From the NCBI GenBank assembly GCA_964555675.1, contig CAZKTU010000212.1, positions 1-11,900 of the forward strand: a stretch of 11,900 nucleotides of DNA. The letters run 5' to 3'. The DNA is from CAIWXH01 sp964555675. Lineage in GTDB: Bacteria; Chloroflexota; Chloroflexia; Chloroflexales; Chloroflexaceae. The notes beneath the pieces are model-generated. The model did no database searches, was not told the DNA's origin, and saw only the letters and a list, made by a program, of their open reading frames with translations. A program made the position numbers and the translations under genes. Shown in pieces: positions 5,497 to 11,900 of the stretch (position 1 is its first letter; every line of letters begins with the position of its first letter).

Positions 5497-8025
5497 ATGG
5501 ACACTGCCAACAGCCGGGTTAAACCCGAGATTATGAGCCCCGCCGGGTACTGGCCGCAGCTGCAGGCCGCGATCGAGGCCGGCGCCGACGCGGTCTACTT
5601 CGGCCTCAAGCACTTCTCGGCCCGCGCCAAGGTGGGCTTCACCCTGGCCGAGCTGCCCGACGTGATGCGCACCCTGCATCAGCGCGGCGTGCGCGGCTAT
5701 ATTACCTTCAACACGCTGATCTTCAACCACGAGCTGACCGAGGCCGCCCGCTCGCTGAGCGCGATCCTCGCGGCCGGCGCCGACGCGCTAATCGTCCAGG
5801 ATCTGGGCGTCGCCCGTCTGGCCCGCCAGATCGCGCCCGACGTCGAGCTGCACGGCTCGACTCAGATGAGCATCACGAGCGCCGAGGGCGTGGCCCTGGC
5901 CCAGCAGTACGGTGTCAGCCGGGTCGTGCTCGCCCGCGAGCTGGCCCTGGCCGAGATTCGCGCCATCCGCGCCCAGACCGACTGCGAGCTCGAGATGTTC
6001 GTCCACGGGGCCCTCTGCGTCTCCTACTCGGGCCAGTGCTTCTCGTCCGAGGCCTGGGGCGGGCGCAGCGCCAACCGCGGCCAGTGCGCCCAGGCATGCC
6101 GCCTGCCCTACGACCTGCTGGTCGACGGCGAGCGCAAGCCCCTCGGCGACGCGCGCTATTTGCTCTCGCCCGGCGACCTCTACGCGGTGCACCAGGTGCC
6201 CGAGATTGTGAAGCTCGGCGTCTCGGCCCTCAAGATCGAGGGCCGCTACAAAGACGCCAACTATGTGGCCCTGACCACGCGGGCCTATCGCCAGGCCGTC
6301 GACGAGGCCTGGAACGAGCAGCCTCTGAGCATCAGCCGCAGCGAGGAGATCTACCTCGAGCAGGCCTACTCGCGCGGGCTGGGCGCCTTCTTCGTCTCGG
6401 GCACCAACCACCAGACGGTGGTCAGCGGGCGCTCGCCCCGCCACCGCGGCGTGCTCATGGGCAAGGTCGTGCGCGCCATGCCCGACACCGTGATCGTCGC
6501 CCCCGCCGAGCAGAGCGCCGACGCGCCGCTCAAGGCCGGCGACGGGGTGGTCTTCGACGCCGCCGACTGGCGCAGCCCCGAGGAGAGGGAGGAGGGCGGC
6601 CGGATCAATAAGGTGGTGCCGCTGGCAGGCGGGCTGCTCGAGCTGCGCTTCTGGTACGAGACGATCGACAGCGCCCGCATCAGGCCGGGCGATCTGCTCT
6701 GGCGCACCTTCGACGCCGAGCTCGAGCGTGTGGCCCGCCCCTACACCCAAGCCGCCGCCCCCGTCCACAAACAGCCGCTCCGCGCCCGCGTCACCGCCCA
6801 CGAGGGCGAACCCCTGCTGATCGACTGGGCCCTGCTGAACAGGCCCGATCTCCACGTGACGGTGCGCTCGGACGAGCCCCTTGGCCGCGCGGCCAACCGG
6901 GCGATCAGCGCCGACTATCTGGGCGAGCAGCTCGGCCGGCTGGGCACGACGCCCTACGAGCTGGCCGAGCTCGAGCTCGACCTGCGCGGCAGCCCGTTCG
7001 CCCCGAGCTCGCTCCTGAACGGCCTGCGCCGCAACGCCGTCGAGCAGCTGGCCGCGCTCCAGGGTCGCCCGCCGGCGGTCACCCTGCGCGACCCGGCCGA
7101 GACCCTGGCGGCGGCCCTGGCCGCGACCCGAACCGAGGCTGCGGCGGCCGGCCCGAGTGCGCCGCAGCTGCATCTGCTGGTGCGCACGCCCGAGCAGCTC
7201 GACGCCGCCATCGCGCTACGGCCCGCCAGCATCACGCTCGACTACCTCGAGCTCTACGGCCTGCGCCCCGCGGTTGAGCGCGTGCAGACGGCGGGTATCA
7301 CCGCCCGCGTGGCCAGCCCGCGCGTGCTGAAGCCCAGCGAACAGCGGGTGGTGCGTTTCCTGCTCAAGCTGGAGTGTGCCATCCTGGTGCGCTCGGCGGG
7401 CCTGCTCGAGGCCCTGCGAGCCGAGCAGCACCCGACGCTGATCGGCGACTTCAGCCTCAACGCGGCCAACACCCTGACCGCCGCCACCTTCCTCGAGCTG
7501 GGCCTGAGCCGCATCACCCCGACCTACGACCTCAACGCCGCCCAGGTCGCCGAGCTGGGCCGCGCCCTCGGCGGCGGGCGCCTCGAGGTGGTGGCCTACC
7601 AGCACCTGCCGGTCTTCCACACCGAGCACTGTGTCTTCTGCCGCTTCCTCTCGACCGGCACCAGCTACAAAGACTGCGGCCACCCCTGCGAGCAGCATCG
7701 CATCGCCCTACGCGACCAGCAGGGCCGCGCCCACCCCGTCATGGCCGACGTGGGCTGCCGCAACACCGTCTTCGGCGCCGAGGCCCAGGAGGCCAGCCGG
7801 CACCTCGATGCGTGGCGCGCGGCGGGCATCGAAGACTTCCGCCTCGAGTTCGTCCACGAGACCGCCGAGGAGGTCGAGCGCGTCGGCCAGGCCTTCCAGG
7901 AGTATCTGGCGGGCGCCGCGAGCGCGGCAGAGCTGGGCCGCCGCCTGCAGCGCATCGCGCCCCAGGGCGTCACCGAGGGCAGTCTGTTCGTGCCGGCGGG
8001 CTACGAGCTCATCCCGCTGATGTAG
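5497..8025 (+). CDS. U32 family peptidase-like protein with two U32 modules (RlhA/long type)
   Basis: The product is 842 residues from the ATG at 5497; an in-frame TTG at 5479 adds six unlikely residues. Module 1 (about 10-270) is a U32 TIM-barrel: ELHGSTQMSITS, then EMFVHGALCVSYSGQC and GRSANRGQCAQACRLPY, ending with LKIEGRYKDANYVA. Cys174, Cys181, Cys197 and Cys201 are candidate Fe-S ligands. A middle part (about 280-530) resembles the DUF3656 'collagenase' region of long U32 proteins. Module 2 (about 555-790) repeats the barrel in divergent form and has its own set, EHCVFCRF, KDCGHPCEQH and DVGCRNTVF (Cys712, 715, 727, 731, 754). Characterised U32 members (RlhA, TrhP, UbiU/V) are Fe-S proteins that hydroxylate 23S rRNA, tRNA or ubiquinone precursors, so RNA hydroxylation is likelier than proteolysis. 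The exact substrate is open. Confidence 0.92.
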   Translation: MDTANSRVKPEIMSPAGYWPQLQAAIEAGADAVYFGLKHFSARAKVGFTLAELPDVMRTLHQRGVRGYITFNTLIFNHELTEAARSLSAILAAGADALIVQDLGVARLARQIAPDVELHGSTQMSITSAEGVALAQQYGVSRVVLARELALAEIRAIRAQTDCELEMFVHGALCVSYSGQCFSSEAWGGRSANRGQCAQACRLPYDLLVDGERKPLGDARYLLSPGDLYAVHQVPEIVKLGVSALKIEGRYKDANYVALTTRAYRQAVDEAWNEQPLSISRSEEIYLEQAYSRGLGAFFVSGTNHQTVVSGRSPRHRGVLMGKVVRAMPDTVIVAPAEQSADAPLKAGDGVVFDAADWRSPEEREEGGRINKVVPLAGGLLELRFWYETIDSARIRPGDLLWRTFDAELERVARPYTQAAAPVHKQPLRARVTAHEGEPLLIDWALLNRPDLHVTVRSDEPLGRAANRAISADYLGEQLGRLGTTPYELAELELDLRGSPFAPSSLLNGLRRNAVEQLAALQGRPPAVTLRDPAETLAAALAATRTEAAAAGPSAPQLHLLVRTPEQLDAAIALRPASITLDYLELYGLRPAVERVQTAGITARVASPRVLKPSEQRVVRFLLKLECAILVRSAGLLEALRAEQHPTLIGDFSLNAANTLTAATFLELGLSRITPTYDLNAAQVAELGRALGGGRLEVVAYQHLPVFHTEHCVFCRFLSTGTSYKDCGHPCEQHRIALRDQQGRAHPVMADVGCRNTVFGAEAQEASRHLDAWRAAGIEDFRLEFVHETAEEVERVGQAFQEYLAGAASAAELGRRLQRIAPQGVTEGSLFVPAGYELIPLM

Positions 8026-8046
8026 CTGCGGGCGATGCGCCAACCG

Positions 8047-8069
8047 CCACACGCTCGCAAGCCGTGTGG
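8047..8069 (+). repeat. 7-bp inverted repeat overlapping the promoter of the DUF4406-like gene
   Basis: CCACACG (8047-8053) and CGTGTGG (8063-8069) are perfect reverse complements with a 9-nt loop. The right arm supplies TGTGG of the extended -10 element at 8065-8075. It may be an operator, or a weak hairpin ending the U32 transcript; there is no T-run after it, so a classical intrinsic terminator is unlikely. Confidence 0.6.
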
Positions 8070-8075
8070 TAGACT
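8065..8075 (+). promoter_or_regulatory. Extended -10 promoter of the DUF4406-like gene
   Basis: TGTGGTAGACT matches the element before the U32 and sfsA genes. The -10 is TAGACT (8070-8075), predicting a start near 8082 and a leader of about 34 nt. No -35 is evident. Confidence 0.55.
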
Positions 8076-8081
8076 GCGGCG

Positions 8082-8109
8082 GGCCGTCATCAGGCGGCCG
8101 TCAGCAGGA
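8082..8109 (+). repeat. 14-bp tandem direct repeat in the leader of the DUF4406-like gene
   Basis: GGCCGTCATCAGGC (8082-8095) is followed at once by GGCCGTCAGCAGGA (8096-8109), 12 of 14 bases identical. The second copy runs into the AGGAG ribosome binding site at 8106-8110. The predicted transcript would start at the first base of the repeat and consist almost only of it. Confidence 0.75.
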
Positions 8110-8110
8110 G
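8106..8110 (+). promoter_or_regulatory. Shine-Dalgarno that sets a GTG start
   Basis: AGGAG is followed after 5 nt (CATCA) by GTG at 8116. This favours the GTG over the in-frame ATG at 8140, which has only a weak G-rich stretch before it. Confidence 0.75.
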
Positions 8111-8115
8111 CATCA

Positions 8116-8517
8116 GTGGCAACAGAACAGCCGGGGCTCATGATCTTGATCGCCGGGCCCTACCGCTCGGGCACGGGCGACGATCCCGACAGGCTCGCCG
8201 CCAACGTCAGGCTGATGGAGGCCTACGCCCTGCCGCTCTTTCGCGCCGGCCACACGCCGATCGTGGGCGAATGGCTCGCCCTGCCCCTCGCCCAGCTTGC
8301 GGGCAGCCGGCAGGTCGGCGACAGCGCGTTCGCCGAGGTCTTCCACCCGATCGCTATTCGCCTGCTCGCCCGCTGCGACGCCGTGCTGCGCGTGGGCGGC
8401 CCCTCGCAGGGCGCCGATGAGATGGCGCGCATCGCCGGCGAGCAGGGCGGCCGGGTGTTCTACCGGCTCGCCGAGGTGCCGGGGTGCGCCGACCTGCCGG
8501 AGCCGGGCCTGGAGTGA
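8116..8517 (+). CDS. DUF4406-like small protein (nucleoside 2-deoxyribosyltransferase-like fold)
   Basis: The product is 133 residues from a GTG start chosen for its AGGAG ribosome binding site; starting at the ATG at 8140 would give 125. The chain begins MILIAGPYRSGTGDDPDRLAAN, with the strand and glycine loop typical of the DUF4406/nucleoside deoxyribosyltransferase-like fold. It continues with GHTPIVGEWLALPL, VFHPIAIRLLARCDAVLRVGGPSQGADEMARIA and GGRVFYRLAEVPG, a Rossmann-like alternation of strands and helices. I recognise it as a conserved soluble bacterial protein annotated DUF4406; relatives of the fold cleave N-glycosidic bonds of nucleosides, but no activity is proven here. It sits alone between its own promoter and that of sfsA. 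Confidence 0.8.
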   Translation: MATEQPGLMILIAGPYRSGTGDDPDRLAANVRLMEAYALPLFRAGHTPIVGEWLALPLAQLAGSRQVGDSAFAEVFHPIAIRLLARCDAVLRVGGPSQGADEMARIAGEQGGRVFYRLAEVPGCADLPEPGLE

Positions 8518-8550
8518 GCAACTGGGGTGCGTCTGGCGCCGGCCCGAGCC

Positions 8551-8566
8551 TGTGGTATACTTCACA
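8551..8566 (+). promoter_or_regulatory. Extended -10 of sfsA embedded in a CRP-like palindrome
   Basis: TGTGGTATACT (8551-8561) is a strong extended -10 (TG-G-TATACT). The same bases with TCACA to 8566 form TGTGG-N6-TCACA, matching nine of ten positions of the CRP/FNR-type TGTGA-N6-TCACA palindrome. Transcription would start near 8568, giving a leader of about 43 nt before the ATG at 8611. The promoter reading is the firmer one; the operator reading may be chance because TGTGGTA recurs at other genes here without TCACA. Confidence 0.55.
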
Positions 8567-8610
8567 GACAATACTCGCGCCGCCTATTGAAGCCAAGAGA
8601 CCAGATCCGT

Positions 8611-9351
8611 ATGCCTGTCCGTGTGCCTCTCACAGCTACAGGGCCGCTGACCGAAGCGACCTTCCTGAGCCGCCCTAACCAGCTGCTGGTCGAGGCGCGC
8701 GTAGGCGCCAGGGTTGTGCGAGCGCACATGGCCGACCGCGGCCGCCTGATCGATCTGCTGACCCCGGGCGCGCGGCTGGTCCTGGCCCCCCGCGACGAGA
8801 TCGGCCGTAAGACCTCCTTTCAGGTCGTCGGCGTCTATAGCGGCGACGAGCTGGTCTCGCTCGACACCCAGCTGCCCAACCGACTCGTGGTCGCCGCCTT
8901 GGCGACGGGCGCCCTGCCCCAGTTCGCCCGCTACACCAAAGTCCAGCGCGAGGTGACGATCGGTTCGCACCGCTTCGACTTTCGCCTGGGCGAGGGGCTG
9001 ATTACCTGCATCGTCGAGGTGAAGTCGGTCGGCAAGGTCGAGGAGGGCCTGGCCCGCTTCCCCGACGCCCCGACCGAGCGCGGCCGCCAGCACCTCGAGC
9101 TCCTGGCCCAGATGGCCCGCAGCGGCCAGCGCTGCGCCGTGGTGTTCATCATCCAGCGCCACCAGGCCCGCGCCCTCGTGCCCGACGACGAGGTTGACCC
9201 CGCCTTTGCGCGGGCCTTGCGCGCCGCCATTGCCGCGGGCGTCGAGATCTACGCCTATCTCTGCCCGCTCACCACCGATGGCCTGACCCTCGGCGCCGCG
9301 GTGCCGATCTTCAGCTCGCCAGACGCCATCCCCAACACCGACTGGCGCTGA
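8611..9351 (+). CDS. sfsA: SfsA family protein (DNA-binding, nuclease-like fold)
   Basis: The product is 246 residues, close to the 234 of E. coli SfsA. The family pattern is present throughout: ATFLSRPNQLLVEARVG, VVRAHMADRGRLIDLLTPGA, GRKTSFQVVGVYSGDELVSL, then DTQLPNRLV, HRFDFRLGEGL, CIVEVKSV, ARFPDAPTERGRQHL, VVFIIQRHQA and DPAFARAL. The N-terminal part is an OB-like DNA-binding region. The C-terminal part has the D...E-x-K arrangement (FDF, VEVK) of the PD-(D/E)xK nuclease fold. E. coli SfsA was found as a gene whose overexpression stimulates sugar fermentation; its enzymatic role remains uncertain, though databases call it a DNA/RNA nuclease. The ATG at 8611 fits the family N-terminus, but its Shine-Dalgarno (AAGAGA, 10 nt away) is weak. 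It has its own promoter. Confidence 0.93.
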   Translation: MPVRVPLTATGPLTEATFLSRPNQLLVEARVGARVVRAHMADRGRLIDLLTPGARLVLAPRDEIGRKTSFQVVGVYSGDELVSLDTQLPNRLVVAALATGALPQFARYTKVQREVTIGSHRFDFRLGEGLITCIVEVKSVGKVEEGLARFPDAPTERGRQHLELLAQMARSGQRCAVVFIIQRHQARALVPDDEVDPAFARALRAAIAAGVEIYAYLCPLTTDGLTLGAAVPIFSSPDAIPNTDWR

Positions 9352-9360
9352 GCTGGAGGT

Positions 9361-9400
9361 AGCCGGGCCGTTTACGGGCGCGGCGCCCGCGACCCGGGCT
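9361..9400. repeat. GC-rich imperfect hairpin between sfsA and the LuxR-type gene
   Basis: A perfect inner stem CGGGCG (9375-9380) / CGCCCG (9384-9389) with a 3-nt loop lies inside outer arms AGCCGGG (9361-9367) and CCCGGGCT (9393-9400), which pair with one bulged G. It starts 9 nt after the sfsA stop. No T-run follows, so it may be a weak terminator of sfsA or a control site for the gene starting at 9420. Confidence 0.5.
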
Positions 9401-9407
9401 CTCGGTG

Positions 9408-9413
9408 TACAAT
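9408..9413 (+). promoter_or_regulatory. -10 element (TACAAT) of the LuxR/MalT-like gene
   Basis: GGTGTACAAT ends at 9413, exactly 6 nt before the ATG at 9420, so transcription should start at the ATG (leaderless). The only purine stretch, AGGG at 9414-9417, is 2 nt from the ATG and too close for a Shine-Dalgarno. No -35 is visible. Confidence 0.55.
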
Positions 9414-9419
9414 AGGGTC

Positions 9420-11900
9420 ATGTCGGCATTCACCCTGGCCGCCAAGCTGACCCCGCCCCCGCAGCGCGAGGGCCTGATCCCCCGCGAGCGCCTGGCCGCG
9501 TGGCTCGCCGCCCAGGCCCGCGCACGCCTGACGCTCGTGGCGGCCCCCGCCGGCTTCGGCAAGACCACCCTGCTCAGCCAGTGGCTCCAGACGGCCGGCG
9601 CCGCGACGGCGGGGCCGCCCCCCGCAGGTCGCCCGCCGCCCGCGTACGCCTGGCTCTCGCTCGACGAGCGTGACAACGACCCGACCCGCTTCTGGGGCTT
9701 CGTGGCGGCCGCCCTCAACGAGGTCGCCCCCGGGGTGGGCGATCACGCCCAGGCCATGCTGCGCTCGCCGACGCCCCCGCCGCCCGAGGTGGTGATCGCC
9801 GCCCTGCTCGACGAGCTCGAGCGGCTCGACCACGACGTGATCCTGATCCTCGACGACTATCATGTGCTTGAGGCCGAGGCCATCCACGCCGGGGTGACCT
9901 TCCTGGTCGACCACATGCCGCCAGGGCTGCGCCTCGTGCTCGCCGGGCGCGGTGACCCGCCCCTGCCTCTGGCTCGGTGGCGCCTGCGCGGCCAGCTGGC
10001 CGAGCTGCGTATGGCCGAGCTGCGCTTCACCCCCGCCGAGGTGGCGGCCCTGGCCGGCGTCGAGGGGCTGCGCCTCGCCGAGGCCGAGGTGGCGGCCCTG
10101 GCCAGCCGCACCGAGGGCTGGGCCGGGGCCCTGGCTCTGGCCGCCCACTCGCTGCGCGACAGCGACGACCCGCAGGGCCGCATCGCCGCCTTCGCCGGCA
10201 GCCACCGCCACCTCTACGACTACCTGGCCGACGAGATCCTGCGCCGCCAGCCGGCCGCGCTCCAGCGCTTCTTGCTCGACACCAGCATCCTCGATCAGCT
10301 CTGCGCCGAGCTGTGCGATCGCCTGCAGGGGCCGGACTCTGCCGAGGTGCCGCCCCTGTCCGCGGATCGCTCGTCACAGCAGTTGCTCGATCAGCTCGAG
10401 GCCCGCGACCTCTTCCTGCTCCCCCTGGACGAGGAGCGGCGCTGGTACCGCTATCACGCCCTCTTCGCGGAGTTCCTGCGCGAGCGGCTGCGGCGCGAGG
10501 AGCCGGGCCGGCCGGCGCTGCTGCACCGGCGCGCGGCGGCCTGGTACGCGGCCCAGGCCATGCCTGTCGAGGCAGTGGCCCACCTGCTGGCCGCCGGCGA
10601 GCTCGAGCAGGCCGCGGTGATCGTCGAGCGCGAGGGCCGGCCGTTGTTGCTGCGCAGTGAGGTGACTACGGTGCTCGGCTGGCTGACTGCCCTGCCGCCC
10701 GAGCTGCTGCGCTCGCGCCCAGCCCTCTGCCTGATCGAGGCATGGGCCGGGGCGATCGCCGGGCACTTCGAGGCGGTCGAGCCGGCCCTGGCGGCGGTCG
10801 ACGCGACCCTGGCGGCCTACACGGGCGACCCCGACACGCCGGCGCCCTTCTCGGCGCCCTACACCCCGCGCAACCTGGCCAGCGAGACGCTGGCGGTGCG
10901 AGCCACGGTGGCCGGGCTGCGCCGCGAGAGCGCCCGCGCCGTCGATCTGGCCCGGCGCGCCCTGGCGGCCCTGCCCGACGACTCGGTGCTGGTGCGCTCG
11001 GTGGTAGCCCTGATGCTCGGCAACGCCGCCTACCAGCAGGGCGACTTCGCCTCGGCGGCCCCGGCCCTCGAGCAGGCCGCGGTCGCCGGACAGGCCGGCG
11101 GCATGCCGATCATCGCCATCTTCGCCCTGCGCCAGCTCGCCGAGCTGCAGGCCCGCGCCGGCCAGCTGCACCGGGCCGCCCGCACCTACGAGGACGCGAT
11201 CGCCCGCGGGGCGGCCCTCTACCCGCAGCGCGAGGGCGCCGCCCCGCGACCGGTGCCCGTGGCCGGGACGGCCTACGTCGGCCTGGGTATGCTGCGCTAC
11301 GAGTGGGGCGAGCTCGACGCCGCCGAGGCTTTGCTGCGCGATGGGCTGCGTCTGGGGCGCCAGGGCGAGAATGTCGAAATCTTGCTGATGGGCCCGATCG
11401 GGCTGGCCCGGGTCCAGCTCGCCCGGGGCCAGCCCGCGGCGGCCCGGGCCACCCTGGCCCAGGCTTTGGCCTACGCCCGCGGGACGGGCGTGCCCCGCCT
11501 CGCCAACTGGCTCGCGTCCGAACAGGCCCACCTCGACCTGGACCTCGGCGACGTGGCCGCCGCGGTCGGCTGGGACCAGGGGCGCGGCCTCGACCCTGGG
11601 GGCGCTCTCAGCTACCTCGAGGAGATCGACTACCTCGCCCTGGCCCGGCTGCGCATCGCCCAGGGGCGCGGCCCCGAGGCCCTGCGGCTGCTCTCGCGCC
11701 TGCGGGGCCTGGCCGAGGCCCAGGGGCGCGGGGCCTCGCTGGTCGAGATCCTGGCTCTGACCGCCCTGGCGAGCCGCACTGCCGGCGACCAGGATGGCGC
11801 TCGCGCCGCCCTGGAGCGCGCCCTGGCCCTGGCTGCGCCCGAGGGGTATCTGCGGAGCTTCGTCGACCTCGGCGAGCCCATGCGCCGCGCCATCGACGAC
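9420..11900 (+). CDS. MalT-like ATP-dependent LuxR-family transcriptional regulator (3' end outside window)
   Basis: The frame is open from the ATG at 9420 to the last base (827 codons). The N-terminus matches MalT/LAL regulators: AAKLTPPPQREGLIPRERL, Walker A APAGFGKTT (residues 42-50), WLSLDERDNDPTRF, Walker B ILILDDYHVL (141-150), then LRLVLAGRGDPPLPLARWR and RGQLAELRMAELRFT. A winged-helix-like section near 340 (RWYRYHALFAEFLRERL) is followed from about 370 by helical TPR-like repeats (HRRAAAWYAAQAMPVEAVAH ... GEAVALRL-type units) to the end. The last visible part (APEGYLRSFVDLGEPMRRAI) normally lies shortly before the LuxR helix-turn-helix, which must be beyond the window. These proteins are ATP-binding signal-dependent activators; the inducer is unknown. 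A proline/alanine-rich insert (about 60-74) sits between Walker A and WLSLDE. The spacing to the -10 suggests leaderless expression. Confidence 0.92.
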   Translation, partial: MSAFTLAAKLTPPPQREGLIPRERLAAWLAAQARARLTLVAAPAGFGKTTLLSQWLQTAGAATAGPPPAGRPPPAYAWLSLDERDNDPTRFWGFVAAALNEVAPGVGDHAQAMLRSPTPPPPEVVIAALLDELERLDHDVILILDDYHVLEAEAIHAGVTFLVDHMPPGLRLVLAGRGDPPLPLARWRLRGQLAELRMAELRFTPAEVAALAGVEGLRLAEAEVAALASRTEGWAGALALAAHSLRDSDDPQGRIAAFAGSHRHLYDYLADEILRRQPAALQRFLLDTSILDQLCAELCDRLQGPDSAEVPPLSADRSSQQLLDQLEARDLFLLPLDEERRWYRYHALFAEFLRERLRREEPGRPALLHRRAAAWYAAQAMPVEAVAHLLAAGELEQAAVIVEREGRPLLLRSEVTTVLGWLTALPPELLRSRPALCLIEAWAGAIAGHFEAVEPALAAVDATLAAYTGDPDTPAPFSAPYTPRNLASETLAVRATVAGLRRESARAVDLARRALAALPDDSVLVRSVVALMLGNAAYQQGDFASAAPALEQAAVAGQAGGMPIIAIFALRQLAELQARAGQLHRAARTYEDAIARGAALYPQREGAAPRPVPVAGTAYVGLGMLRYEWGELDAAEALLRDGLRLGRQGENVEILLMGPIGLARVQLARGQPAAARATLAQALAYARGTGVPRLANWLASEQAHLDLDLGDVAAAVGWDQGRGLDPGGALSYLEEIDYLALARLRIAQGRGPEALRLLSRLRGLAEAQGRGASLVEILALTALASRTAGDQDGARAALERALALAAPEGYLRSFVDLGEPMRRAIDD

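Noticed and set aside
1..11900. A defence, toxin-antitoxin or biosynthetic cluster
   Set aside because: Genes belong to housekeeping or regulatory families with separate promoters and varying strand; no nuclease/ATPase pair, toxin-like small pair, integrase or tRNA was seen. SfsA has a nuclease-like fold but is a widespread core gene.

Overview
The window is about 70% GC with dense coding. The repertoire is a Chloroflexi-type glucokinase, a very long U32 peptidase, SfsA, a transporter–HEAT–cNMP fusion, and a MalT-like LuxR regulator. This points to a GC-rich Chloroflexota bacterium (class Chloroflexia is my best guess). A run of exactly 100 Ns shows it is a draft scaffold, possibly from a metagenome. 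The taxonomic call is inference from gene content and composition.

Layout: (1) 1-1086, plus strand: the tail of a glucokinase gene, then a small secreted lipoprotein gene and an unrecognised gene overlapping it by ATGA. The last gene is cut by the assembly gap at 1087-1186. (2) 1199-2209, minus strand: a metallo-beta-lactamase-fold hydrolase, convergent with region 1 and divergent from region 3. (3) 2289-5462, plus: a 1057-residue protein joining a 12-helix nucleotide-transporter-like membrane domain, a long HEAT-repeat solenoid and a C-terminal cyclic-nucleotide-binding domain. (4) 5497-8025, plus: an 842-residue double-module U32 protein with two cysteine clusters. (5) 8116-8517: a small DUF4406-like protein. 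(6) 8611-9351: SfsA. (7) 9420 to the end: a MalT-like ATP-dependent regulator that lacks its C-terminus because the window ends.

The plus-strand genes from 5497 on look like separate transcription units rather than one operon. Each short intergenic space carries its own -10-like element; three share TGTGGTA(T/G)(A/C)CT, an extended -10 with no convincing -35. For the U32 and LuxR genes the -10 ends exactly 6 nt before the ATG and no usable Shine-Dalgarno is present, so leaderless mRNAs are likely. Other genes (metallo-hydrolase, DUF4406-like, lipoprotein) have clear Shine-Dalgarno sequences.

I see no mobile element, CRISPR array, tRNA or rRNA, and no clear defence or biosynthetic system. The most interesting items are the transporter–HEAT–cNMP fusion with a good internal ribosome binding site at the domain junction, the two potential Fe-S centres of the U32 protein, the shared promoter motif with leaderless starts, and the heptanucleotide repeat that makes up the translation start of the lipoprotein gene. 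No stretch over 300 bases lacks a gene.
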